This document shows positions 25,147 through 34,528 of a stretch of DNA of 64,000 nucleotides, piece after piece. The stretch is from positions 1-64,000 of the forward strand of contig CAZYNH010000003.1 of the NCBI GenBank assembly GCA_964648295.1, given 5' to 3'. The first letter of the stretch is position 1. Each line of letters starts with the position of its first letter. The position numbers and the translations under genes are program-made. Source of the DNA: UBA4055 sp964648295. GTDB taxonomy: Bacteria; UBA4055. A model generated the notes under the pieces. It was not told where the DNA came from, did no database searches, and saw only the letters and a list, made by a program, of their open reading frames with translations.

Positions 25147-25175
25147 AATATAAGAAAAACCGCGCAAAATGGTAA
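25147..25175 (-). promoter_or_regulatory. Promoter of hemW, probably giving a leaderless mRNA
   Basis: Minus strand TTACCA (25175-25170), 17 bp, TATATT (25152-25147), then GACACT and the ATG at 25140. Start site and start codon nearly coincide. Confidence 0.5.
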
Positions 25176-25193
25176 CTGAAAAGAAAAATCAAC

Positions 25194-25224
25194 TTGATTT
25201 AAATGGTTTAAATTATTATATTTG
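25194..25224 (+). promoter_or_regulatory. Promoter of the conserved hypothetical gene at 25255
   Basis: TTGATT (25194-25199), 17 bp, TATATTTG (25217-25224). Divergent from the hemW promoter. Confidence 0.65.
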
Positions 25225-25254
25225 CGCCGTTTTTTATAGGGGGATAAAGAACAG

Positions 25255-25782
25255 ATGGATTTTAAGAATGTACTGATTAATAACTTCAGGAAGTATCCGC
25301 TAAGCGAAGCAAGGGATATATATAAATTCGTATTCCATTCGGCAATGGGACCCGGGCACGCGGCAGCTGATCCTGATCTTGTAATGGACTGGCTTAAATT
25401 TGAGATAAACAGCCTGACGGAGCACGATGATCCCGTGCTGTTCGACGAGCTGTGTCCGGAATCAGGTCTTATAAGGCTCCACTTGAGGCCGTATCTAAAA
25501 AACGGCGGAGATATTGAAGAATTATGTAAGGCATTTCTGGACACTTCAAAAAAATTCGAGCCGAGCCATTCACGGTTAAGAAAACTCTGGGGCCAGGCTG
25601 TTGAACTGTCGTCATCGGCAATAATAAATGTTCCCGTCACGGAAATGGAATCTTTTTTCCTTGAAATGGAGGCAAGATCATACCCCGCGGCAAGGCATTC
25701 TGAAATTTACAAGGATAATTATAAACCGGCTTACAGAGTAGTATCGAAGAATTTTCTCGTCGAGATTAAACCGAAAAAATGA
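25255..25782 (+). CDS. Conserved hypothetical protein
   Basis: 175 residues, soluble, mostly helical, no signal peptide. A phrase near the start, IYKFVFHSAMGPGHAAADPDLVMDWLKFEI, with its conserved-looking GPGHA, suggests a real family, but I cannot name it or give a function. Further on, LIRLHLRPYL and AFLDTSKKF are also well-formed. ATG 25255 has AGGGGGATAAAG upstream. It has its own promoter and is followed by the tRNA-Ser pair, which has a separate promoter overlapping the end of this gene by one codon. Confidence 0.7.
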   Translation: MDFKNVLINNFRKYPLSEARDIYKFVFHSAMGPGHAAADPDLVMDWLKFEINSLTEHDDPVLFDELCPESGLIRLHLRPYLKNGGDIEELCKAFLDTSKKFEPSHSRLRKLWGQAVELSSSAIINVPVTEMESFFLEMEARSYPAARHSEIYKDNYKPAYRVVSKNFLVEIKPKK

Positions 25783-25813
25783 TTGACATAAATATTTTAA
25801 AATATTATATTTG
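25783..25813 (+). promoter_or_regulatory. Promoter of the two tRNA-Ser genes
   Basis: TTGACA (25783-25788), 17 bp, TATATTTG (25806-25813). Consensus -35 and extended -10, as for tRNA-Lys. Start near 25818. Confidence 0.75.
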
Positions 25814-25845
25814 CAGACCTGAAAAGCGGAGTCTTTTCCTGGACC

Positions 25846-25929
25846 GGAGGATTAGTCCTAACTGGCAAGGCAGCGGTCTTGAAAACCGCCGTGGGCGACC
25901 ACATGGGGGTTCGAGTCCCTCATCCTCCG
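25846..25929 (+). tRNA. tRNA-Ser(TGA)
   Basis: Class II tRNA with a long variable arm. Acceptor GGAGGAT (25846-25852) pairs fully with ATCCTCC (25922-25928); discriminator G. The anticodon loop CTTGAAA between GCGGT and ACCGC gives anticodon TGA. CCA is not encoded. Confidence 0.95.
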
Positions 25930-25939
25930 CTTTAAAATA

Positions 25940-26027
25940 GGGGAATTGGCTGAGTGGCTTAAAGCAGCGGTTTGCTAAACCGTCGTACGGTAATACTGTA
26001 CCGCAGGTTCGAATCCTGTGTTCCCCG
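25940..26027 (+). tRNA. tRNA-Ser(GCT)
   Basis: Class II tRNA. Acceptor GGGGAAT (25940-25946) pairs with GTTCCCC (26020-26026); discriminator G. The anticodon loop TTGCTAA between GCGGT and ACCGT gives anticodon GCT. The variable arm CGTACGGTAATACTGTACC is long and can form a stem. Ten bases after tRNA-Ser(TGA), same transcript. Confidence 0.95.
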
Positions 26028-26037
26028 CTTCAGAAAA

Positions 26038-26063
26038 GGCAGTTAAAAAGAACTGCCTTTTTT
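26038..26063 (+). terminator. Intrinsic terminator of the tRNA-Ser transcript
   Basis: GGCAGTT-AAAAAG-AACTGCC hairpin (26038-26057) followed by six T residues. Confidence 0.85.
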
Positions 26064-26138
26064 ATTTGCAAAAATATTTCTTTTTAAGCTTGTGTAAAGG
26101 ACTGAATATAATTTATCTTTACCTCAACCGGGGGTATA

Positions 26139-27038
26139 GTGAAAGTACTTGTGGAAAAATTTTTGAATTACCTGTTAAAGGAGAAAAATTACTCTAAGAA
26201 CACGGTCATTTCCTACAAAAACGATCTTAACGACCTCAACTCGTTTCTGGAAAAGAGTATGGGCAGTGAGTTTTCAATAAAGTCCGTCACAAAAGACGAG
26301 ATAAGGCCTTATCTCCGAAGTCTTCTTTTGAATAAAATGTCGAAAAAGACCTACAACCGCAGAGTAGCCTCAATAAAAAGTTTTTTTAAATATCTTTTTG
26401 TCACGAACGAAGTGGAAAAGGATGTGGGCTCGGCCATAAGTTCGGTAAGGACAGAAACAAGACTCCCTGAGTTCGTCGGCAAAGAACAGATGATAAGCAT
26501 AATGGAGCATTTTTCGGAAGAGGATTTCATTTCTTCAAGAGAGAGCCTTATTTTTGAACTTTTCTACGGAACGGGCATAAGGCTGTCCGAGCTCTATGAT
26601 ATGAGACTTGGAGATCTGAACGCGTCGAGGGATGTGTTCTCCGTTATAGGCAAGGGATCAAAACAGAGGATACTTCCCATGTCGGCCCATATAAAAAGAA
26701 AGTATGAGACATACTGTAAAGAAAGAGAGAAAGTCCTTACCGAATCCGGCATGAAAAGCGAATTTCTTTTCGTAGGTAATAAAGGGACGCATCTTTCAAA
26801 AAGGCAGATACAGAGAATAGTCGAGGAAAAACTAAAAGCTCTTGCCACGATACACAAGACCTCGCCTCATGTACTGAGGCACACTTTCGCGACGCACATG
26901 CTTGATATGGGTGCGGACATAATGTCGGTAAAGGAACTTCTTGGCCACGAAAGCCTCTCCACCACGCAGATATATACGCATGTGTCTCTGGAGCGCCTGA
27001 AGCAGATATACAAAAAAGCTCATCCGAAGGGGAACTAG
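26139..27038 (+). CDS. Tyrosine recombinase XerC/XerD
   Basis: A 299-residue site-specific recombinase of XerC/XerD length. The N-terminal domain KFLNYLLKEKNYSKNTVISYKNDL is the usual SAM-like start. The catalytic set is Arg in FYGTGIRLSELYD, HVLRHTFATHMLDMGADIMSVKELLGH (His and Arg) and the nucleophile Tyr in TQIYTH. It starts with GTG 26139, preceded by GGGGGTATA; TATAAT at 26107-26112 may be its -10 box. It abuts the following envelope protein gene without a gap. With the Xer at 14538 it likely forms the chromosome-dimer resolution pair. Confidence 0.9.
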   Translation: MKVLVEKFLNYLLKEKNYSKNTVISYKNDLNDLNSFLEKSMGSEFSIKSVTKDEIRPYLRSLLLNKMSKKTYNRRVASIKSFFKYLFVTNEVEKDVGSAISSVRTETRLPEFVGKEQMISIMEHFSEEDFISSRESLIFELFYGTGIRLSELYDMRLGDLNASRDVFSVIGKGSKQRILPMSAHIKRKYETYCKEREKVLTESGMKSEFLFVGNKGTHLSKRQIQRIVEEKLKALATIHKTSPHVLRHTFATHMLDMGADIMSVKELLGHESLSTTQIYTHVSLERLKQIYKKAHPKGN

Positions 27039-27818
27039 ATGAAAAAGAATTTTTTGACGGCGCTGATCGTTCTGTGCTCGGCCGTTTCGGCCTCATTCGA
27101 ATCCGTCGCTATAAATCCCTCCTCTGTCAGGATCGGGAATATTTCCGGGTTCAAAAAAGGCGATATTTTAATACCGTGTACTGATTTTACAAAGATGTAT
27201 TTGTCTGGAAGCTACCTGATCCCTTTCGGTCTTGAAGAGCTGGCTATGCAGGAGGCCGCGCTTTTCTTTGAGGTAAAGAACACGCCGCTGGTATTATCTT
27301 TTAAAAATTTCGGCAACTCCGATTACAGGGAAAACACCATTACGGCCGCTTCAGAAGTCTATTCTTTCAAAGGTATATCTTTAATACCGTCAATAAATTA
27401 CTTCAATCTCAGAACCGTTCTCGGAAGCGAATTCAGCTGGGGCGCGGATTTAACTGCCCGTTACAATTTTACTGAAAGCCTTACGGGGATAATGTCAGTT
27501 AAGAACATCTATGTTCAGGAAAACGAAAAAATTGACATACCTGTGACAATGCATATAAATTTCAGATATTCGGCACCTGCTGGTTTCGCGGTCTATACCG
27601 GTATGGAAAAAGACGACACGAACGACGCGATATTCAAGACAGGTCTGGAATATATACCGATGGAAAATTTCTCATTCTCAGCAGGATATAATTTCGATCC
27701 GCAGGTTATCACTGCGGGTTTTTCGATCTGGTACAAAAACCTCACTTTCAATTACGGTATGAGCTGGCACTCCGAACTCGAGGATTCTCATTGTGCAGGT
27801 ATAGTTTATGAATTCTAG
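27039..27818 (+). CDS. Outer-membrane beta-barrel-like protein, unknown function
   Basis: 259 residues. A signal peptide (about 18 residues, ending SAVSA) is followed by alternating hydrophobic/polar segments ending in aromatic residues, and the chain ends in YEF, as expected for an outer-membrane barrel. The N-terminal phrase ESVAINPSSVRIGNISG resembles the start of PorV/UPF0164-like barrel proteins of FCB bacteria, but the match is weak. Its ATG directly follows the xer stop and its end overlaps the next gene by 11 bp, so it is in a three-gene operon. Confidence 0.6.
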   Translation: MKKNFLTALIVLCSAVSASFESVAINPSSVRIGNISGFKKGDILIPCTDFTKMYLSGSYLIPFGLEELAMQEAALFFEVKNTPLVLSFKNFGNSDYRENTITAASEVYSFKGISLIPSINYFNLRTVLGSEFSWGADLTARYNFTESLTGIMSVKNIYVQENEKIDIPVTMHINFRYSAPAGFAVYTGMEKDDTNDAIFKTGLEYIPMENFSFSAGYNFDPQVITAGFSIWYKNLTFNYGMSWHSELEDSHCAGIVYEF

Positions 27819-29619
27819 GATAGCCATCCTGATCTTTACCGTTTTTCCGCTGCTTTTTTCTGTCGAAAGCGAATATCTGGAGTACGATGAGACGGTTTCG
27901 CTTCTTGACTATTTCAGGCAGTATCCGCTTAACATTAATACTGCGACAGAAGCCGGTATCTACGAACTTCCGCATATAAGCGAACAGGCTGCAGAGCTCA
28001 TATACATCCGCATAAGGGATAAGGGAGTCATCTCAAGCCTGAAAACTCTGTCAGACGAAGGGCTGTTAAGCGCCGATGAGGCGGAGACTTTAAAAGACTG
28101 CGTCATATTTACAGAAGGCAAAAGAGACATCAGGGCCGGATACTATTCATTAAGGTTCACCCGCCGCATAGAGGAGTCAGTGGCCTATGCTGATTCTGTC
28201 TATCTGGGCAACAGAAGCCGGTTCAATCACAAGATCGGACTTTTCAGCAAAAATGTTTCGATGAACGCGATAATTGAAAAAGAGCCGGGAGAAATATATT
28301 ACACCGACAACATGAAGGGAAATATTATAATAAGTGATGACAGTTACAGAGTGATACTCGGGGATTTCAATCTTAATTCCGCAACAGGGATGCTTCAGAA
28401 GGAAGGCTTTGTATTTGACAGATACGCCCTGAGTTTCTCAAAAGACCATCATGATTTCACCCGTCCGTCACCTTCCTCGAACGACTATTCGGGTTATAAG
28501 GGAGCCGCGGCCTACTACACTTTTTACGGGACGAGGATAACGGCGTTTAAGGGTTTTAAGGATCTGTCGGCCTCGCTGAATGAGGACGGGTCGGTAAAAA
28601 GCGTAAATCTTTACGCATACACGCGGACTTTGACCGAGATCGGAAGGTATCATAATACGGTACACGAAGTTACAGGAGCGGGGATCGGGGGGTACGATCT
28701 CGGTATCAGATATGCGGCCTCCGTAACAAGAGAGGAATTCAACAGAGAAACCGGTCCGGACGCAGATCTGAGAGAAGGGACAGCCGCCGAGCTGTCGCTT
28801 CAAAAGTCCGCGGGTGATTGGGATCTGAGAGCTGACGCCGCGACAGATCTGGACAGGTACAACCTCAAATTCGCCGCCCGTTTCAAAAACAGGGAGCTGT
28901 CAGCCGGTTTTCTCTACGGATACATGCAGAAAGACAAATTCTGCCTGACATCGCCGGGGATGTTCTACGGCGGCGGCGACGAGGAGCATGTCTGGGGTTT
29001 CAGGATGAAAATCCGTATTGCACAGAACATGATTTTTATTTCCGATAACATTTTTTATTCCGCGATTAAGGACGGTGCGGCATATCCCGGATCCGTCTAT
29101 TCGGCAAAGACAAACCTGAAGTTAAAAGATGTGACGCTTGAACCCAACTTCATCTATAAGTACAGTGAGAGCGTTAACAGCGATTTTGTTACTGCCGAAA
29201 AAGAGGAGTATCAGGCAAAACTGAAAGCTAAATACGGGACAGAGACGATAGCCGCTACATCCTATTTGTCATATACCGACAAAGGAGGGGGAGCTTTCGG
29301 TTATATAATAGGCTCGGGCATAACTGCCGGAAGAAGGAGTTTTAAGGTCAGAACAGGAGCGGACATATATCAGACAAAAAACGGATGCCTGGTGTATTCC
29401 GCGATCGCGGATATAGGCAGATACGCCTCTCTCACATCTTTTTCGGGAACAGGTATGAGATCATACATTATGCTGCTCTATAAAGGTCAGACATTCGAGA
29501 TCAGCGCCGGAATGTCGAGGAGGAAAAGGACCGACAGTGAAACGAGCGGGTCCGGATATGACCTTATAGGATCGGACACGGTTCACGATGCGGAAATAAA
29601 CTTCAGACTGAATTTATAA
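27808..29619 (+). CDS. Secreted protein with helix-hairpin-helix motif and barrel-like C-terminus
   Basis: A 603-residue envelope protein. After a short signal sequence the region about 30-110 contains a ComEA-like double helix-hairpin-helix (PLNINTATEAGIYELPHISEQAAELI). The remaining 480 residues are beta-rich with Tyr/Gly-rich strands and end in NFRLNL, typical of an outer-membrane barrel. Bacteroidota have similar HHH-plus-barrel proteins of unknown role. It overlaps the preceding barrel gene by 11 bp, suggesting the two products act together. DNA binding at the cell surface is conceivable but unproven. Confidence 0.65.
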   Translation: MNSRIAILIFTVFPLLFSVESEYLEYDETVSLLDYFRQYPLNINTATEAGIYELPHISEQAAELIYIRIRDKGVISSLKTLSDEGLLSADEAETLKDCVIFTEGKRDIRAGYYSLRFTRRIEESVAYADSVYLGNRSRFNHKIGLFSKNVSMNAIIEKEPGEIYYTDNMKGNIIISDDSYRVILGDFNLNSATGMLQKEGFVFDRYALSFSKDHHDFTRPSPSSNDYSGYKGAAAYYTFYGTRITAFKGFKDLSASLNEDGSVKSVNLYAYTRTLTEIGRYHNTVHEVTGAGIGGYDLGIRYAASVTREEFNRETGPDADLREGTAAELSLQKSAGDWDLRADAATDLDRYNLKFAARFKNRELSAGFLYGYMQKDKFCLTSPGMFYGGGDEEHVWGFRMKIRIAQNMIFISDNIFYSAIKDGAAYPGSVYSAKTNLKLKDVTLEPNFIYKYSESVNSDFVTAEKEEYQAKLKAKYGTETIAATSYLSYTDKGGGAFGYIIGSGITAGRRSFKVRTGADIYQTKNGCLVYSAIADIGRYASLTSFSGTGMRSYIMLLYKGQTFEISAGMSRRKRTDSETSGSGYDLIGSDTVHDAEINFRLNL

Positions 29620-29641
29620 CGTATTTTTTAAATAAAAAGCC

Positions 29642-29670
29642 TTGTCAAGCACAACAATCTTTACTATATT
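29642..29670 (+). promoter_or_regulatory. Promoter of the dxr operon
   Basis: TTGTCA (29642-29647), 17 bp, TATATT (29665-29670). Start near 29677, about 23 bases before GTG 29700. Confidence 0.65.
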
Positions 29671-29699
29671 AGTAAAATGTTTTTTGCGGGACGGGGAAA

Positions 29700-30836
29700 G
29701 TGAAGAAGGAATGTGTTTCAATACTGGGTTCGACAGGGTCAATAGGCGTAAACGCCCTGAAAGTCACGCAGGGCCTGAGCAATAAATTCAAAGTGAAATA
29801 TATATCAGGATTTAACAATTACAGGCTTCTCGCAGCTCAGGCTGAAAAGTACAGGCCGGAATTCGTAATAGCTTCTGATCAGAACTACAAAAAGACAGTT
29901 GAGCTGTTAAAGGGCGGAAAATTTAAAGTGCTTGCCGGGGATGAGGGGCTGAAACAGGCATGCACTGATGAGGAAGTGGATACAGTGGTGAACGCGATAG
30001 TGGGATCATTCGGCCTCAAACCGACTGTATCCGCCGCGGAAAAAGGGAAAAAGATATGTCTCGCCAACAAGGAATCACTTGTTATGGCCGGCACATATAT
30101 TAAAAAGCTGTGTAAGAAAACAGGCGCCAGGATAGTCCCGATAGACTCGGAACATTCGGCCATGCTTCAGGCGCTGAACGGCGAAAAAAGGGGATTTCTG
30201 GAAAAAATAATCCTGACAGCTTCCGGCGGACCTTTCAGGACAACAAAAGGTTCTTTGAAAAATGTTACCGTAAGCCAGGCGCTGAACCATCCTAACTGGG
30301 ACATGGGCAAGAAGATCACAATAGACTCAGCAACGCTCATGAACAAGGGATTCGAGCTTATTGAGGCCGTTCACCTTTTCGATATGCCTGCGGACAGGAT
30401 CGAAGTCGTAATACATCCCGAATCAATAATACACTCAATGATGCAGTTCGTTGACGGGTCAGTAATAGCTCAGCTCGGTCTTCCCGACATGATCCTGCCT
30501 ATACAGTACGCTCTGACATATCCGGAAAGAATGGATCTGAAAGCTAAAAGGCTGGATTTTGCAAAAACAGGAAAATTTACCTTTTTTAAGCCTGACAGAA
30601 AAAAGTTCCCCGCGCTCGAACTGGCTGAAACAGCCGCTAAAGAGAACGGGACCCTGCCTGTGGTGCTTAACACCGTGAACGAGATCATGGTATACAAATT
30701 TCTTGACGGGAAGATAAAATTTACCGATATTGCTGATAATGTCCGGAGAGAGATGGAGGCTCATAAGAAAAATAGCGATCCATCGATAGGGCAGATAATA
30801 GAGCTTTCGGATGAGCTGTGGAGAAAATTAAAATAA
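29700..30836 (+). CDS. dxr: 1-deoxy-D-xylulose-5-phosphate reductoisomerase
   Basis: A 378-residue NADPH-dependent enzyme making 2-C-methyl-D-erythritol 4-phosphate in the MEP isoprenoid pathway. The dinucleotide motif ILGSTGSIGVNAL (about 8-20), ANKESLVMAG (about 121-130), PIDSEHSAMLQAL (metal-binding Asp, Glu) and LTASGGPFR are the family signatures; MNKGFELIEA and HPESIIHSMMQF follow. Starts with GTG after GGGACGGGGAAA. First gene of a run including a barrel protein, a hybrid kinase, meaB and a PorD-like protein, with gaps of 16 bp or less. Grouping with signalling genes seems chance. Confidence 0.95.
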   Translation: MKKECVSILGSTGSIGVNALKVTQGLSNKFKVKYISGFNNYRLLAAQAEKYRPEFVIASDQNYKKTVELLKGGKFKVLAGDEGLKQACTDEEVDTVVNAIVGSFGLKPTVSAAEKGKKICLANKESLVMAGTYIKKLCKKTGARIVPIDSEHSAMLQALNGEKRGFLEKIILTASGGPFRTTKGSLKNVTVSQALNHPNWDMGKKITIDSATLMNKGFELIEAVHLFDMPADRIEVVIHPESIIHSMMQFVDGSVIAQLGLPDMILPIQYALTYPERMDLKAKRLDFAKTGKFTFFKPDRKKFPALELAETAAKENGTLPVVLNTVNEIMVYKFLDGKIKFTDIADNVRREMEAHKKNSDPSIGQIIELSDELWRKLK

Positions 30837-30852
30837 AATTCTGGAGGAGAAA

Positions 30853-31869
30853 ATGAAAAAACTGTTACTGCTGATCGTGCTTGTAAACATCAGTTTAATT
30901 TGGGCGCAAGGTGAGTATGATTTTAGCGTAGAATATGATGAACAGATAATTACGACTACAACAGAAGCAATGATAGTTTCCGATCCTATAACAATCATGT
31001 CTGTAGTAAACAAGGATCAGGAGTCTCAAATGGAAGTAGCCGACATGAACCTTGTAGCAGGTGCAGAAACTGATATAAGTAAAAATAAAAAGGTCTTAAA
31101 CATTCCTGTTGCGTACAGATGGAAACAATTCGGCTTGAATGCAACAATTCCATACATTATGTCTAAAAAAGTAACTGTTTATGACTGGGCGGAAGACAAA
31201 AGCACGGATTACTCAACCAGCGGGCTTGGAGATATTGTCGCCTCAGTTTCTTACGGTAATCTTTATGAGCCATACAAGCTGTATTACGATATCAGTATCG
31301 GAGCTAAACTTCCGACAGGTGATGACGAGGCTGAAGACGACGGTAATCTCTTACCTCTGGGAACAGGATCTTTTGACATCAACACAGGAATATCTCTTTA
31401 TAAATTCGAGGAAAATGCCACCTTCAAAGGAAAGCTGATGTATGTTTACAACGGTGTTATCGAAACAGAGAATACAGTTGAAAATATTTCATATGATACC
31501 AAGACAACAATAACCCAAAGCAGAGGCGGCCAGTTCGTTACAAGTATAGGGTTTGACTATAGATGGAAGTACAATTTGACATTCTCTTCGGATATTTCTT
31601 TCGGATGGGCTTTTGACGGTGAAACTGAGACAAAAACTGAAAACATATATGATGATCCCAGTTTTAACACATCAAATACTATCACAAACGACATATTCGG
31701 ATATTCGTTCTCGGATGTGAGGCAGTCGGTAACATACAGGATCAGTATTTTTGATTTCTCGCTTGGATTGAGAGTCCCGGTTTATACTTACTCCAATAGC
31801 GAATCAAGCGTGGCAAATGTCAGCAGAAATTTCAGTGTTGTTTTCCGTACTAATTACAGAGTATTCTAG
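30853..31869 (+). CDS. Outer-membrane beta-barrel protein, unknown function
   Basis: A 338-residue protein with a signal peptide (MKKLLLLIVLVNISLIWAQ) and a beta-strand-rich body; regularly spaced aromatic and Gly residues, SVSYGNLYEPYKLYYDISIGAKLPTGDD and a terminal RTNYRVF support a barrel. The phrase IGAKLPTGD recalls MetA-pathway and transporter-like barrels (OmpW/DUF3187-type), but no family is certain. RBS TGGAGGAG precedes the ATG. It is followed by the sensor kinase gene after 10 bp; whether the two are functionally linked is unknown. Confidence 0.7.
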   Translation: MKKLLLLIVLVNISLIWAQGEYDFSVEYDEQIITTTTEAMIVSDPITIMSVVNKDQESQMEVADMNLVAGAETDISKNKKVLNIPVAYRWKQFGLNATIPYIMSKKVTVYDWAEDKSTDYSTSGLGDIVASVSYGNLYEPYKLYYDISIGAKLPTGDDEAEDDGNLLPLGTGSFDINTGISLYKFEENATFKGKLMYVYNGVIETENTVENISYDTKTTITQSRGGQFVTSIGFDYRWKYNLTFSSDISFGWAFDGETETKTENIYDDPSFNTSNTITNDIFGYSFSDVRQSVTYRISIFDFSLGLRVPVYTYSNSESSVANVSRNFSVVFRTNYRVF

Positions 31870-31879
31870 GAGAATCTGA

Positions 31880-34528
31880 GTGGCTGAAGCCGGTAAAAAT
31901 AAGAGTGTAATGAGCACGATATGGTCGTGGAGACCGTCGTACGCCGTATATATAACGATCATGATAGCTTTTATTGTTACGCTCATTATGATAAGCAATC
32001 AGCTTCAGTATGTAAGAATACTCAAAGCTATCGAGCAGTCTCAGGTGTCGATGCCTGAAACGGGTCTCGGCTATTCGTCCCTGATACTGATTGGGTTCGT
32101 CAACCTCCTGATAATTTTGGGAGGAGTTCTGATATATACAATCCAGAGAAGGAGGAAATATACTGAGGAACTTGAAGTAATTCTTGAGGACCTTAAAAAC
32201 TCTAAGGCCGAATCCGAAGCTATTCAGGACAGGTATGAACTTATAACTGAAAATATCACCGACGTCATTCTGACAACCGATATGCAGGGAAGGATCACAT
32301 ACATTACGCCGTCTATTGAAGGATATCTCGGAATAAAGTATACGGAAATGCTGGGTAAAAAGATCGAAAGTTACATTACGAAAAGATCCGTGAGGATACT
32401 GAGCAAAGATATTATTTTCAGGCGTCAAAACCCTGATAAATTCAAGGAAGTGACGACAAATGAGATAGAGCTTGAGGGCAAAAACGACCGCTCAATATGG
32501 GTCGAGCTTAAAACGATCGGTTATTCAGAAAAAGGCCAGCAGAAAGGTTATCTCGGAGTTTTCAGGGATATTACCCAGAGAAGGAAAACAGAAAGAGGGC
32601 TGAAATTCCACAGCGATGTTCTGTATAACATATCGGATGAGGTTAACATAGTTGATCTTGACGGCAAGATACTGTACGTGAATAAAGCAGTACTGAATGA
32701 CCTGAATATCCAGAAAGATGATATTATAGGTAAAACAAAGTCAATCCTCCTACCCGACCCGGAATACAACATAAGCAAAACCGATATTATCAAATGGGTA
32801 AAAGAAAAAGGGCACTGGGAGGGCATTGTAGGAAACTACCTGCCGGACGGCAGGCGCAGGGTGGTATCCACACGGTCAAAACTGATATTTGACGAGAATA
32901 ATGTCCCTGTAGGAATACTTTCAATTTCATCGAACATCACGAAAAAGATCGAAATGCAGAAAGAGCTTAAGCTTAGCGAAAGTAAATACAGCCTGCTGAT
33001 CTCAAATGTGTCCGATGTTATCTGGACTTCCGATAAGGAATTCAACCTGAATTTCATTACAAAATCGGTCGAGAAATTTCTGGGTTACAGCCCCGAACAG
33101 CTTATAACTTTAAGAAAACGGGAGTATTTCAGCCCGGATTCACTCGAGAAGATCCAGAAAGTGCGTTCAAGGTTCCAGAACAATTTTAATAATGTGAACT
33201 TTCCAATCGTGTTCAACGCGGAGCTGATCTGCAGCGACAGGACCAGAAAATGGGCCGAGGCCAAGATAAATCCGCTTATTGACGAGAACGGAGTGTTCTC
33301 GGGATTTGTCGGAGTATGGAGGGACATTACAAGCTTTATTATTACAAACGAGAGGAACAAATCGCTTGAGGACAGGCTGGCCCAGTCCGAAAAAATGGAA
33401 GCGCTGGGAAGGCTGGCCGGCGGCGTGGCTCATGACCTTAATAATGTGCTTACGGGAATCGTGGCTTATCCGGATATACTTCTATTAAAACTGCCGGAAG
33501 ACGATCCGATGAGAAAAAAGGTCATCGCGATCAAAAAAAGCGGACAGAAAGCCGCCGCCATAGTAGAAGACCTGCTCTCTCTGTCCAGACGGGGCGTCAA
33601 CAAATTCGTTCCGCTCAACATTAATACCCTGGCCAAAGACATTCTGGATTCTCCCGAGGTCGAGAAACTGAAAGTTTACCATCCGGAGATCAGGTTCAAG
33701 TTCAGCGAGGGTAAGAATGTTCCTTTCATTTCAGGAGCTGAGTATCAGATATCAAAGGTCATAATAAACCTGCTTACCAACGCCTGCGAGGCGATGCCTT
33801 CAGGCGGGAACATCTTCATTTCCACATCGTTCGAAAGTTCTTCGAACGGGCCGCTGAAGTATAAAAATATTCCGGACGGCGACTACGCCGTTCTTACCGT
33901 CTCTGACGAGGGTATAGGGATATCAAAAGAAGACCAGAAAAAAATATATGAGCCGTTCTTTACCAACAAGGTCATGGGAAGAAGCGGAACCGGGCTCGGT
34001 ATGGCTGTTGTATGGGGAACGGTCCAGGACCACAACGGGTACATTGAGCTTAACAGCAGAGTGGGCGAGGGGACTACATTTGAGATATATCTTCCTTCGC
34101 TTTCAGAATCAACAGCCTTTGAGAGCGATATTAACGAACATGCGACCATAAAAGGGAAAGGGGAGAAGATACTGATCCTTGACGACGAGGAGATCCAGCT
34201 CGAGATCGCGGATTCGCTCTTCTCTGAACTGAACTATAAGGTCAGAGCTATTTCAGATCATGCAAAACTGATCCGGGAGATTGACGATTTTAAACCTGAT
34301 CTGCTCATTCTCGACATGATCCTGTCTGAGAATATAGACGGTCTTGATGTATACAAAAATATGCTCGATCAGGGAAGAAATGTAGATACTATAATAGTAA
34401 GCGGATTCTCGGAAAGCGAAAGGGTGATCGAAGCTGTATCACTGGGTGTTAAAAGATACATCAAGAAACCGTTCACTATAGAAGAAATAGGCAGAACCAT
34501 AAGAGAGATCCTGGATAAAAATGAATAG
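31880..34528 (+). CDS. Hybrid sensor histidine kinase with three PAS domains and C-terminal receiver
   Basis: An 882-residue membrane-anchored kinase. Two helices (about 22-40 and 66-88) bracket a short periplasmic loop of about 25 residues. Three PAS domains follow (about 118-235, 240-355 and 368-492; each ending in a RDIT- or NIT-like PAC end). The kinase core has phosphoacceptor His518 (GGVAHDLNN), N-box NLLTNACEAMP, DEGIGIS and GTGLGMAVV. The receiver (about 765-880) has DDEE and phosphoacceptor Asp812 (LLILDMIL). GTG start with TAGGAGA overlapping the previous stop. Without an output domain or nearby regulator the target is unknown; the small periplasmic loop suggests cytoplasmic sensing by PAS. 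Confidence 0.92.
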   Translation: MAEAGKNKSVMSTIWSWRPSYAVYITIMIAFIVTLIMISNQLQYVRILKAIEQSQVSMPETGLGYSSLILIGFVNLLIILGGVLIYTIQRRRKYTEELEVILEDLKNSKAESEAIQDRYELITENITDVILTTDMQGRITYITPSIEGYLGIKYTEMLGKKIESYITKRSVRILSKDIIFRRQNPDKFKEVTTNEIELEGKNDRSIWVELKTIGYSEKGQQKGYLGVFRDITQRRKTERGLKFHSDVLYNISDEVNIVDLDGKILYVNKAVLNDLNIQKDDIIGKTKSILLPDPEYNISKTDIIKWVKEKGHWEGIVGNYLPDGRRRVVSTRSKLIFDENNVPVGILSISSNITKKIEMQKELKLSESKYSLLISNVSDVIWTSDKEFNLNFITKSVEKFLGYSPEQLITLRKREYFSPDSLEKIQKVRSRFQNNFNNVNFPIVFNAELICSDRTRKWAEAKINPLIDENGVFSGFVGVWRDITSFIITNERNKSLEDRLAQSEKMEALGRLAGGVAHDLNNVLTGIVAYPDILLLKLPEDDPMRKKVIAIKKSGQKAAAIVEDLLSLSRRGVNKFVPLNINTLAKDILDSPEVEKLKVYHPEIRFKFSEGKNVPFISGAEYQISKVIINLLTNACEAMPSGGNIFISTSFESSSNGPLKYKNIPDGDYAVLTVSDEGIGISKEDQKKIYEPFFTNKVMGRSGTGLGMAVVWGTVQDHNGYIELNSRVGEGTTFEIYLPSLSESTAFESDINEHATIKGKGEKILILDDEEIQLEIADSLFSELNYKVRAISDHAKLIREIDDFKPDLLILDMILSENIDGLDVYKNMLDQGRNVDTIIVSGFSESERVIEAVSLGVKRYIKKPFTIEEIGRTIREILDKNE

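Noticed and set aside
25141..25167. TTG start for hemW at 25167
   Set aside because: The -10 box sits inside this extension, and the protein's conserved region starts with the later ATG.
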